A DNA stretch of 64,000 nucleotides, taken from positions 428,454-492,453 of the forward strand of contig MU001670.1 in the NCBI GenBank assembly GCA_010093515.1. Direction: 5' to 3'. Both the position numbers and the translations under genes were made by a program. Below are positions 22,325 to 33,200 of this stretch, one piece after another. Source of the stretch: Lineolata rhizophorae (Eukaryota > Ascomycota > Dothideomycetes > Lineolatales > Lineolataceae). Under the pieces are notes generated by a model that made no database searches, was not told the origin of the DNA, and saw nothing but the letters and a program-made list of their open reading frames with translations. Each line of letters starts with the position of its first letter. The stretch's first letter is position 1.

Positions 22325-24376
22325 ATGCCTTCCTTTACGATTTACGAAGACTCGACCGCCGGGCTTCCGCCCATATCGCCCTCGTCCCCACTCTCCGTTG
22401 CCTCCGACACCTGCTGCGCCCTTCCCGACCCGGACGAACCCATCGCCAGCATCGAGCACGGCGGCCCTCCAACGTCAGCCAGCCCCTCGCGCCGCGTCTC
22501 CGCCGCCCTCACCAGCTGCGCCAGCATCATATCGTCCATGCCAGCCTCGCTCGTGGGCGGCGGCGGTGGCGGCGGCGGCGGCGGTTGCGACGAGAATAAC
22601 GACCGCGGCGATAATACCAACTCGAGCCCCTTTACGCCCATGAAAGAACGCCTGCTGTTCCGTAGCCCTGGCAGCGTGCGCGCCCTGCAAATGGCGAGCC
22701 CGCCGCCATTCGAGCCGCGCTACAACAGCGTCGCGTCGCCGCCGAACAGCCACGGGAAGCGCTACAAGCTGACAGCCCCGCCGCCGGCTCCGCCGGGCCC
22801 GTCGCGCAACGGGACGCCGCGGAGCGTGCAGTCGCAGAGTGTCATCACTAACGGGAGTGGCGCGAAGATGCACGGGTCGCCGCGCCAAGCTTGTTTAACG
22901 AGCGGCAGGGACCATGAGAAGCTGCCTCTTGTGCTGCTGCACGCGACCTTGCTGCCTCTTGTTTGTCCGTGGTCGCCCGAGAACATGGAAGAAATCCTGC
23001 CGAAGCACGTTCTCGACAAGTTCAAACTCCTAGCCGAGAAAATGACCGACAATGTAATGGCTCGAGGCATTCTAATACGTCATCCCAAAGAGGAGTACGA
23101 CGTACTTGAAGAACGACTTTTGGAGAGCCTCGAATTGAAGACACCAAGGATATTAAAATGCGGACACTGGTATGGGGAGGAGGACGAGGATCCAATCGAC
23201 TCAGCTTACGGAGATTCGGAAAGTGGGCGTCATGAATATCACGATTATGATGAGGATAACAGCGATTCAGAATGCGGCACGCCATGTGGAGATTGCGGCA
23301 AGCCATTCAAGGTTGACAGCTGGGGCGTGGAAGGCAGGAAGAGATGGGACATTAAAATCTATGCGGCAAATGGTCTCATGAGAGCAGGAGCTTGGTCTGC
23401 TGCATGGTCAGAGATGGAAAGGGTGGATGTTGAAATCGCACCGTGGATTCCTGATGATCTGAGGCGGAAACTGGATGAAAAGACCCAAGCAGAGGAGGCA
23501 GAAGCGCGCAAGATGGCAGATGAACGAGAGTCTAGGAGACTAGAGGAGGAAAGACAGGCGCGAGAGCAGAGAGAGATGGAAGCAGCCCGCAGATTGGGAG
23601 AAGAGAGGCGCGCACGGGAGCGCAGAGAAGCCGAGGAAGCAGAGAGGAGGGCCCAAGCCTCAGTTGAAAGATCACCATCTGCCGAGCCCCAGGTCGACCC
23701 GCTTCTGCGAAACAGCCACGGCTCGTCGGAAGGACCCGAACACATCATCGAGGGCCTTGACCGGACGCTGCCCAGAGTTGGAAGGAATGGCGGTGAAATA
23801 CCACTTGGGACGCTTGTACAGAACTATCTGTACCTGTTGTCCCAAGACCGGCGAAACGTGGCGATTTTCGCTCTCAGCCTCTTAGTGCTCGTCCTAGCGA
23901 TGATTTCGGGTGCTCCGAGTGTAACGTCGCCTGTCTACGACGGTTCCGTCTCACCGGACTTGCTAGACGATCTTGACATACAGTGCGCAGCGGCACCTCA
24001 TTCCACCGCGGTGTACACTACGACCACAACGGTGGTCACGACAGCTGTTCCGAGCGCCTTGGCCAGCGACGCTGAGAGCGCCGCCACAATGGCGGCGTCG
24101 TCGAAGCTTCCTTTGATGCAAGGCTATAGGGCTGAATCTCCCGCGGATATGCACGATGCACTGGCCAGCTCATCGGCGATACCCGAATCATTTCCGAATG
24201 GCGCACATGATGTCTCAGGTCAGACAGATGTCGACAAGCGCACGCGGGAGGGGCCGGAGCCGGAGTTGGAGCCGGAGGCTGAGCGCGACGCCGCGGATGC
24301 AGGAGAGGTCTCGCTTCCGGAAAAACCAGTGACCGCGTCCGCCGTTGCTCACGAGAGCAGCGGTGGCGGCAGCTGA
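22325..24376 (+). CDS. conserved fungal coiled-coil, tail-region membrane protein
   Basis: Single exon, 683 aa, ATG at 22325. Fungal relatives are often annotated 'pathway-specific nitrogen regulator', but no DNA-binding domain is visible, so that name should not be taken as function. Layout: low-complexity Ser/Pro/Gly-rich N-terminus to about 195; a conserved block starting LLHATLLPL with ILPKHVLDKFKLL and HPKEEYDVLEERLLESLEL; a C-G-x2-C-G-D-C-G-K motif near 318; the signature RRWDIKIYAANGLMRAGAW-like block ending near IAPWIPDDLRRKL; a charged coiled coil at about 384-450 rich in Arg/Glu/Ala; one hydrophobic helix at about 511-531; and a Thr/Val- then Glu-rich tail. A membrane-anchored scaffold is a fair inference. 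It may share a promoter region with the nitrilase gene. Confidence 0.82.
   Translation: MPSFTIYEDSTAGLPPISPSSPLSVASDTCCALPDPDEPIASIEHGGPPTSASPSRRVSAALTSCASIISSMPASLVGGGGGGGGGGCDENNDRGDNTNSSPFTPMKERLLFRSPGSVRALQMASPPPFEPRYNSVASPPNSHGKRYKLTAPPPAPPGPSRNGTPRSVQSQSVITNGSGAKMHGSPRQACLTSGRDHEKLPLVLLHATLLPLVCPWSPENMEEILPKHVLDKFKLLAEKMTDNVMARGILIRHPKEEYDVLEERLLESLELKTPRILKCGHWYGEEDEDPIDSAYGDSESGRHEYHDYDEDNSDSECGTPCGDCGKPFKVDSWGVEGRKRWDIKIYAANGLMRAGAWSAAWSEMERVDVEIAPWIPDDLRRKLDEKTQAEEAEARKMADERESRRLEEERQAREQREMEAARRLGEERRARERREAEEAERRAQASVERSPSAEPQVDPLLRNSHGSSEGPEHIIEGLDRTLPRVGRNGGEIPLGTLVQNYLYLLSQDRRNVAIFALSLLVLVLAMISGAPSVTSPVYDGSVSPDLLDDLDIQCAAAPHSTAVYTTTTTVVTTAVPSALASDAESAATMAASSKLPLMQGYRAESPADMHDALASSSAIPESFPNGAHDVSGQTDVDKRTREGPEPELEPEAERDAADAGEVSLPEKPVTASAVAHESSGGGS
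22556..22585 (+). repeat. GGC trinucleotide run coding for poly-Gly
   Basis: About ten GGC/GGT codons in a row code for a glycine tract in the low-complexity N-terminus of the 683-aa protein. Likely length-variable. Confidence 0.85.
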
Positions 24377-27300
24377 GCGAGGCTGTGCCCGACCTAAATA
24401 GTGGGTACCGAGTATTGATTAGCAGTGTGGTCCCAGATTGAATTTTCCATCTCTTGGACTTGACAGGTTCGGCGAAGAAGGGGGCATCGCGCCGGGTGGG
24501 GTAGATGTCTTTGATCAAACCGGGCGACGGTTGGGGTTGGAAAAAACCGGAGGATGGGTCCCCGAGGAGTAATTTTTAGAAGTGCATGCTTTCCAGATGT
24601 CAGATCAAACGTTTATTAGTGTCTCACCCTACCTTGATAGGGTTCTTTTTTTTGGCCACATGTAGTTAGCGTCCGAAGGTAGCCCCCCCAATGCGGGCAT
24701 GATTATTGGCAAGGGTCCTGCTTAAGCTTCAATTTCTGTGGCGATCACGGAGGGGACGTGACCCTTAAACGATCCGTCTTCGCTCCTGTTTAACCTAGCC
24801 ACTGGTCCCCTTCGGCTCGCCCCTCCGGCCGAGGGGCGGTCGCGCCCGGCGGTGAGTGGCTGGGAACCGGGGGAAGCCATTGAAACCACTAGAGTAGTTG
24901 ACGATGTCGTATTAAAGTTCGCCACGATAAATTGGGGATACTGAAGTCTTGGCCCGTCTCCGGAATTTCGGTATCGAACTCGCTAGCCGAGCGGCGCCCC
25001 CCGGCACCGACATGGGACAGAGCGATACCCTCTAGTAAATCCAACATCGGGAGCATGGATGGGACCGCGACTTCAAGGTGTCCCTCTGGCGGACGGAAGT
25101 TCCGAGTACCAAGGCGTGGGTTGAGCTATCTAACTCTGTTGCCCGTCGAACGATTGCGACGAGGGAAGGTGGGTGGTTTTAGTAACACTAACAGGCCGAC
25201 GGCGCGCCCGCCACGCTCGCCGCATTTTCCGTCCCATTGTCTCCGCCGTGGCGCTCACCTACCACCGTTGCGTCTTCGGCGCCCGGCCGGGCGTCGTTGC
25301 ATCCACGGGAGAAGCGGAACCGGGATATCCCTAAATACTAATCAACGCCTCGGCGCTCGCCCTACGGGGGTACGTGGGATGCGCTTCCCGGCCGAGACGG
25401 TGGAATTTAGCCCGCGGTGTTGGCCCGATAAGTACCTAGCCACGATACGCCGAAGCGTGAGCGCAAGGTAACCCACGCGGGCGCGCGGGTAGTAGGTTGC
25501 ATGTTGTAGTACACCGAAGGAACGCTTGGGTTTTGAGCTGTTGCCTAAGGGAGGCGGCACGGGGCGTCAAGCCATTCCAGCGCGTCGGATCACACATGGC
25601 AATTTGGTCGCAGTGCCGTCCCGGGACTAGGCGACGACTGGGCGGATGCAAGCAAGTAGCAGCGACGTGTAAAGGTCGACGTATGGACTCCCCTTGAAAA
25701 TAAGTGCGAAATGTGTGTGCTGGGGAGGCATGTAGGGAAACATTCGATTAAAGGCATTCCAGTGTCAGCACTCAAACAGCAAAGCGTCTGGCAGAGGGGG
25801 TCCACTGACGTTACGGGAGACCGGGGGGAGCTCAGGACGACAAGGCGGCGGTGCGGCGCGGCGCGCTGCACTATGGCCCGCAGTCCGCTAGCTTAATTGG
25901 CTGCTCCCGTCAGGCCACGATTAGTGGTTGCATACCTTGCAGTGTACACAGGTCGTAAGTCTTAGCTGGTGGACAATGCCCACTTCACTCGGTTAGCACG
26001 CTTGGGTAGTTAGACAGGCGAGCTGATACAAACTAAATGCGCGTACGGACGGGACGCACAGAGTGCACGCGGCCCCCTTGTCGTGCATCGCGTGGTCTAA
26101 ATGGTAGTTGCATGTATGGACGCACAGAACAATGGGGAGGATCTAGGTGCAGAAAAAGGAAAACTGAAAAAAGTAATACCTCAGTTTTCTGACTTTTAGT
26201 ATTTCCTGCGGGGTTGTCGAGGGAGCCTAGGAGGTGAAGAAATGGTCACTGTATTTCGGACGCACATATGCACAGGTACACGGAAAGACGCCTCAACCGA
26301 ACGCACCCTGGACGGCAGGACGCCAGAGCATACAAAACCGCGTCCGAGCATAGATGAAGTAATAGAGGGTTCCCTTTGCGATAGTGCTAATAATAACGTA
26401 AAGATGGCAAAAAACCCAAAAAAAAAATGAAGCCACATCGTGATGGCCCTGAATGATTTGAGTTGACTCGAAATGAGGGTCTCGCGCTCTCTCATGCTAG
26501 CTGCGGGCGGGCTGTGGACTGGTTGGCCATTTCGCCTCGCCTCGGCCATTCCTGCCTTCTTCATTGGTCCTTTTCCGCGCGCGAGACGAGAGGGCTGTTG
26601 GGATGATGGGACGGGGGGGTTGTGAAGAGGGCGAAGCACTGCCTCGTCCCAGCCGCAGAAGCCCGCCCGCCGACGTCAATTTCCGCTCCGCGATCGCAGA
26701 TTCGACGACACGGCGGGGAGAGGGGCGTCGGCAGGCGTTCCAGGGGCAATGTGGGGAGCGCGGGCGCGCGCGGGTCCCCGTCCACCCCAGCCCTTGGCTC
26801 CTGGAACCGCCCAACACCTGACCACTGTCCGTCCTGCGTTTTGCTCGGCTGCCAACCCCTATGTGGTTGTACTATAGGGCCCCCGGTCTCGCGCGCCGAA
26901 CGGCTCCGTGCTTCCTTTCTCTGCGGGCAAGGTTCTTTGTACAGCCTCGCGTCTTGTTTCCTCTGGGCCTGCACGGCCGTTCAGGTAGCTCATTATATAC
27001 TTCGGCTGACCATTCATAATCATTACCTGGGTCTTCGAGGTAAGCTTCTTTTGCACGTCCCCTTGTGCTGGATGCTCGTGTGCAACCCGACCGGGGCAGC
27101 CACGAGGCGGGTGTATTTTTGTACACCTTGACAAAGAAAACAGAGCCTCCTTAGCTCGGCGCGCGAGCAGCAGCAACACGCACAGCTGCGCTACACAAAG
27201 TCCGCTGGTCCTGTCGCAGACAAATTGGAAAGGGCATATGCGGGCTCTTCGTGAGGCCCTTTCGTGCACACATAACGGGGCTTGGCTATTCCCAGGGAAG

Positions 27301-28200
27301 AAAAGAATTTACGTGCTTATGGCTAGATTTGGAGTGTGTATTTTGCTCCATACATATGCAGGTATCACGCACGACGCGTCCGCCTGCAGGCACCCACCAC
27401 ACCGGCTACATACCACAAACGTACCTACGCCACCGCCGCAACAAGGAAGTGTGCGCCAACCCATGCGATTGCTGTTCAGCCAATCCGTGAAAGCGAGAAA
27501 GTAAAACATCTCACAACTTAAAAAAAAGGTAAAATGAGAAAAAAGGCTTCCCCCCCTGCCAAGATATACCCAAAAATAGAGCTGCGAAATACGCTATGCA
27601 GCCTTCCCGCTGCGGTAACATAGAGCCGAGGGCGCGGGTCCGCTAGGCAGTCCACGGGACAGGGCCCCAAGAAAGACCGAAGCTAGAGAACGCTTTTGAT
27701 GCCGTAACTGAAACACATAATCACCCCCCAAAGTAAAAGTAAAAGAAAATGGCTCCCAGTCAGCACGCGGAGAGAGAACCACCAGTTTAACCGTCAGCGT
27801 TCCAAAAACATCTTGTAACACAACCAAAAAGATCTACCAAACACATGCGGGGTATGGAGCAACAAGGAGAGAAGAGAGGCTGCGGCTGATAGCCCCGCAG
27901 ATGCGCGAGTCGTAGTCGTCGTGAGCGGTGATAAATTGAAGTTGTTGCCTTGTTTCGCAAGTTCGAGAATTCGAAAATTAAGATGCCGTCAGAAAGGAAA
28001 AGGCGTACAGTACAATGACTTTTTCCTCATCGAAAAGGTCGTGGCCGTGTGCGGATGCGAGTCTGGGAGATTCGGGGTTGGGCCGTTAGGTCGAGTAGAA
28101 GTTCACGGTCCAAGAGTGTCTTGGCGGCCCTTGCCCTTGAAATTCGGATTGACGGGCGGGTTTTGCTCCCTGGACACCATCGTTCAGTCTTCTTTGCCGC
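24377..28200. other. 3.8-kb gene-free region
   Basis: Lies between the 3' ends of the 683-aa gene (+) and the Zn2Cys6 gene (-). ORFs such as 24932-25471 (+, 179 codons) and 26196-26639 (-, 147 codons) show Arg/Pro/Ser-rich shadow-like composition and no family match. Not rRNA-like to my eye. It includes a perfect GC hairpin at 24818-24838. Some of it may be transcribed without coding. Confidence 0.45.
24818..24838. other. perfect 8-bp GC-rich hairpin
   Basis: CGCCCCTC, a five-base loop CGGCC, then GAGGGGCG: a perfect inverted repeat about 440 nt past the stop of the 683-aa gene. Role unknown; it could be chance in GC-rich DNA. Confidence 0.6.
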
Positions 28201-30226
28201 TTAAGTCCAGATGGTAGGAGCGACGAACCCGCCATAGCCGAACGGTACATTGGGGTAGTACGCGTCGCTTTCTTGCTTGAAGGTGTAGGGGTGAATTACT
28301 GCCGGCGATTGCAGCGGAGCCGGCGAGGACAGGGGGGTCGAAAAGCTGCTTGTGGCAGCAGCGTACCCTTGATGGCTTTCGAGAGTAGGCTGCGGGACCT
28401 CCAAATACGGCGACTTTTGGCCCGTGACAAGGCCATTTGCTACAACGGGAGGGACCAACTGAAGCGGAGACGGCGCAAACGCAGGACTCAAGCTCTGGCC
28501 GTACGAATAGTCGGACATTTGGCTTTCCAAATCGAAGTTAAGCGAGTCTAACCCGTACGGGCTGCCCTGAATGGCTGGCACATCTTCCGTCTGCTGCTGG
28601 GACCATTGACGCTGAGTTCGGTAGCTTGAGGCAGTGTCTCTCGGGAAGTCCATCATCATCAGAGCCGCGTGCGTGACCTGGTCGTAACTAGACGACGTCT
28701 GGAACGAATTGATGATGCGAATAATCTCCTCCAGCGGCGCGAGCGCCATGTTAGAGCAGAACGGGGCCCCGACGTCGGCGAAGATGGGCTCCAAGGCGAG
28801 GGCGGTCGCATAGAAATAGGCGAGCACGACAAGAGCCATCATATCGCCCTTTCGAGAAGATAGCAATGAGATTGGGACCCAGAAGAGCCATTTTCTGAAT
28901 GAGTAGAGCTGGCTAAATTGTTCTTCTGGCGACCGCGGTGCGTTCGCAGATCTTAAGCGCTCCATGTAGGTCTTAAGCTGCTCGACCCACTTGCTCTCCT
29001 GGTCATGCCTAGACAGATAAGGCTGGAGATGGGACAACGAGCTGCGAATCTGGCTTAGGACAGACAGATGTTCCCGCCGCGCGTCCTCAGTTATCTGGAA
29101 ACCGGAAGGGTTGGCGAAAGCTACGTTGGAGCCAAGGCCCAGCTCAGACACATAGTCGGCGAAGATGGATTCGTGCTTCCATGGCTGCATAAAATTGAGA
29201 ACCTAAAGTGAGTGTCAGTTTGCAAACCGGATAGTCGAGCCGCTCATCGCTTGGAACGTACAGTCCTGATCCCCGTCATGAGGGAAGCCCATCCGCGCCT
29301 AAAGAACTGTCAGCGAGGCCGAGTCACTTCGGGATAACTTTCCATCAAGTCAACTCACCAGTCAGTTGCTTGCCAGGACATGAGCAATGACGACGCCAGG
29401 ATCGCATCCGAATTAGCTTTGGAGAAATTTCCGATTGCCTCATTGAGGCCTTTGAGCGCAACGCCGCCATGCTGGTAGGCGAGATTCCTCGTTTCTGCCG
29501 ATTGCGTCACCCATGCGAGGTGGTTTGCAGAAAAGGACAGAATCGAATGCATCACGAACGGATGCGACGTTGCTGTGCTCAAAAATCTGTTGAAGAGATG
29601 CAAAGGTTAACCGTGCGCAAGCGAGGCCGAATACGAAATGTTGCGATCTTTCCCTCTCCTGAAGTGCGGGGAAGGGGGCGACGGCCGATCGCAATGTTTT
29701 TAGGCTTCACTCACCTCGGGAAGTTCTCGGTCCAGATGGTCAGCTTAGTGGTCCTATTCCTCGCCATCTCGTTCGAGATCGAGGAGAGATGGTGGATGAG
29801 TCGCAAGTCGGCCTTGGAGTAGGCGTGCCACTGCGGCTGCGGGTAGACGCCGAGCTCGGGAAAGGGGAACTCTCCCGTCTGCCGCCAGACGTCAATCTGG
29901 CGCTCGATGTCCGCCGACCAGAGCAAGTTGGCTTGCTGTAGTCCTCTGGGACTATCGGGAGAGCCCGCGGTGGGACTGTCCATGTAGTCGCAGCGCACCT
30001 GGTGTTTGGTGCAGTTGCGGCTGTCGTTCCCGCTCAAGTTAGCATCTTCGGTTTCTTCAAAACAGAACGAGGGCGCGGAACGACGGATTAAACTAGAAAA
30101 CCGAGCAAGAGGTTACCATTGCGGGAAAGTCTCGTCGCATCGAATGTGCCGCTTTTTGCAGGTTTTACAGCCCTTTCGCGACTTGGTGTGGCTTCGGCGC
30201 GAGGGGCCACCTCCGGGGCCGGCCAT
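28201..30226 (-). CDS. Zn2Cys6 transcription factor, Upc2-like (sterol-uptake-control type)
   Basis: Five exons: 30226-30117, 30020-29715, 29586-29359, 29298-29262 and 29202-28201, 560 aa. Introns are 96, 128, 60 and 59 nt; all junctions are in phase. The DNA-binding domain is complete: C20-x2-C23-x6-C30-x6-C37-x2-C40-x6-C47 within SRKGCKTCKKRHIRC, with the codon for C37 split by intron 1. Downstream blocks (DLRLIHHLSSIS, TENFPRFLSTATSHPFVMH, SFSANHLAW, RGWASLMTGIRTVL) match the fungal family typified by yeast Upc2/Ecm22, which controls sterol genes. The C-terminus is Ser/Pro/Tyr-rich and may activate transcription. The target here is unknown; many fungal members act elsewhere. About 7 kb of gene-free DNA lies upstream. 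Confidence 0.92.
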
Positions 30227-33200
30227 GTATTGAGACTGTTTGAGGGTGAAATCGCGAACAGGATGGCGGAGCAGTTGGTGTTGGGCTAGTCGGCAGGTTT
30301 GGATGCCGTGTCGACGAAGAAGGCGCAATATACAACAGACTGCACGGCCACTAGAGGGGATGTGGAACACAACCGAAGAGGCTTGGTGGTGGGGACAGGT
30401 GCAGTAGTTAACACAAGCGGAAGGAAGGAGTCGAAGGCGGTCGGGGGTATAGGAGGGGTGGGAGGGCTTAGTCAAGAGGGACGATGGCAGTGGAGAGCGA
30501 GCGTGGGGATAATGATAAATAGTGAGCCTTGCGGGCGAACAGGTAGGGCTGACTGATGGTTCCGCGGCAAGCGGGCAACGAATGTGACATGAGAAGCGAG
30601 TGCGTAGCAAAGCGAGCGAAAATGATATGGTTACCTGCAGGAGGGCTGCAAGCGCAGAAATGAGGCTATGACTTCTTAAAGCTTGTGAGAGGGAAGCCAG
30701 GGCGCTATGATATGATTGCAGTGAGGGAGGGGGGGTGTCCCGGGGGGTGTCCCCGAGGGGGGGGTCCGGGGGGGGGGCGGTGGGATGGGAAGGGAGGTTC
30801 ACACAGTGACAGCACAGTGGCCGGGCAGGGACAGGGCCCGCAGGCCACGGTCCTGAAATAGAATCCAGCTACGGCGCCATTTGGCTAGTCAGGCTGTGGA
30901 GAAGGTTAAACGGGAGCTCGAGCGCGTCGCCTGGGGCCGCTCATCATGGGCTCGTATGACATAGCCCCCCGGTGTAACTGCGCCGGCGGGCAAGTCAAGC
31001 TCTACCCAGGGCCGCGGTCCGCCCATCTGACGCCCGTCCGGCCCACGGGTCGCGGCCGGCGGCAGGCCCAGCGGGATGCCTGCCCGGCTCCTGCTCGAAG
31101 GGGCAGGCTCCAGCGGCCGCGGCCGTGTCTGGGATGCGCGCGGGCTGGCGGGCGGCGCGTCTGCCTGCCCGCGCTCCCGAGCAACCCGCCTCTCCCGCCG
31201 CCTCCACGCGCCCCTATACACGCCGTCCACACCCCGCTAGGCCGCCGGCCCTGGCAGCCACCAGCAGCAGCCGGCCGGGTAGGCATACCTTACATGCGAC
31301 CATGTATGGGGTGCGCCGGCCAGGTGGCACGCGCGCGGGCAACCGCTGCCGCCGCCGCCGCCATCGTCGCCGCCGCCATCGCCGCCGCCTTTCGCCCTGG
31401 CAACAGACACACCGACAGTCGGCCGACACTTTTGCCCGGGGGCCCTGTCTTCAGCAGACAAAGCAGCTCCTAGGTAGCATGGTGGTATGTTCCTAAAAGG
31501 GTGAGGTCTGAAGGAGGGTCCTTCGTAGTGAGGGGTTTCATTACGCACGCAGCTTGCAAGCTGCACCGCCAGCCCCGTGGGCAAAGGCCACGGAGCGGAC
31601 TCGCTCGACGAGCAATGAAACCGGTCAGCGTCGAGCTGCCCTTCGCAGTAGGGTGCGCGCGGGAGGCACACAGTAAGAGGCAGGCTGGCTGGGCATTCAT
31701 CGTCGACGCGCGCCGAGATGGGCCGGGGCGCGGAGCGGTGTTGTGGTGATGAGATCTGATGCACAGAGTTTCGCTAGCGGCGCTAAAATTAGGGACCGCT
31801 TGGCCCAGCCGCGCCGGCCAGATGGCCCAAACGGGCCCCAAGAAGGGCGTGGGCCGTTTCCATCAAGCCACCCACCGCCCAGGGGCCCCCCGTACGGCCG
31901 CATCCACTTGCTTCCCGCCGCTGCACCGGCCACGCTCCGCTGCCTACTTGGGTACCAGTTTACCGAGCTGTGGAGGCGCCGCCGCTGCCTTTGCGCGTGG
32001 TTCTTCCGCACCCTCTAGTATGCTCTCGCGCGCATGTATTGTACATAACATGCTCGCCCGCAGTACCTCGAGCCGCACCCGCCGAGCGAGTCCTCACCGC
32101 CCAAAGTACCTAGGCTAGGCACTCGCGTCTGATCCTGCGCACGAGCACGCGCCGGCGCATTTGATCCCTCAGACTCTCCTGAGCTCCTGCGTGGTGCGCG
32201 CCGGAGGGGGAGTTGGGGTTCCTGGCGACCCTGGGGGCTCACGAATCCTTGGCTCAGCCACAAGAACGTCCTGCCGTCGGTATGTATGTACGTAGTCGAT
32301 AGCGGCGCCATTGCATGTACCGGTATGAATGCACCTCCACCGGTGCGAGCACTTAGATCCTGTGCGCGCGGCATTGGAGCCGTCCAAACAGCGGCGTTCG
32401 CGCCGCACCAACACGCTCTCCTCGACCAAGTCACCAGACGGCGCGCCAATTGTGACCTCATCCCGCCTAGTTGGTGGTGGTGCACGCGCAGCGGCGCAGC
32501 AACCTCAGGACATCCTACCAGAGTCCACACCACGCCGACCCTGGTTCCGATGGCCGCACGCAAGGACTCGCATACTCTTCCCGACAGGGAATCGTCTCGC
32601 TAACGGCCTTGTCCCGCGGCCCCCCTCTCCTTCCACATCCGCCCTGGCAAGTGGATAAAACCGTCCGGCCCGGACGAGAAGCGTTCACCGTGTGCTGTTT
32701 CAACGCTACAGGGGCCCATATAAGAGGTTTGCGCCCACGCGCGAGCTTCACCTCCCCCGTTTCGTCGGAACCCCCGAGCGGGTCTTGGCTGGAGGAAGAG
32801 TCCCATACGGAAAGTCGGAAAACCGCATTGCTCCAAGGCGCGCCAGGCGTGTCCGGCGTGCCGGAGCGTCGAACCTCTAGCTCGGGCTGTTTGCTACCCC
32901 GCCGGTCCGCCGGGGACATCCCTTCTCGGCGGGCGGGAGAGCGGCGCCGGCGAAAGGGAGCAGATGCAGGGACGAGCGAGGAAACGCGCTTGCCGACCGC
33001 CGTTCGTCGGATCCCACCGATCATGCGGCATTTGCAACAGGCGTATTCGCCGGATTCGAATGTCGAAAAGAGCATGGCCGCTTTGTTCGCCCGATTGTGA
33101 ATGATACCGTAAAACACTCAGCCGCTGTATCCTCTCGCCTTACAAAGCAGCGTCAATGCAACGCCCTCCCCCGCTAATGGCTCCCCCGAGCGAGCGACAC

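Noticed and set aside
24932-25471. 179-codon ORF in the 3.8-kb gene-free region
   Set aside because: Composition is shadow-like (Arg/Pro/Ser) and no motif is recognised; rRNA-like origin was also considered, but no conserved rRNA string was found.
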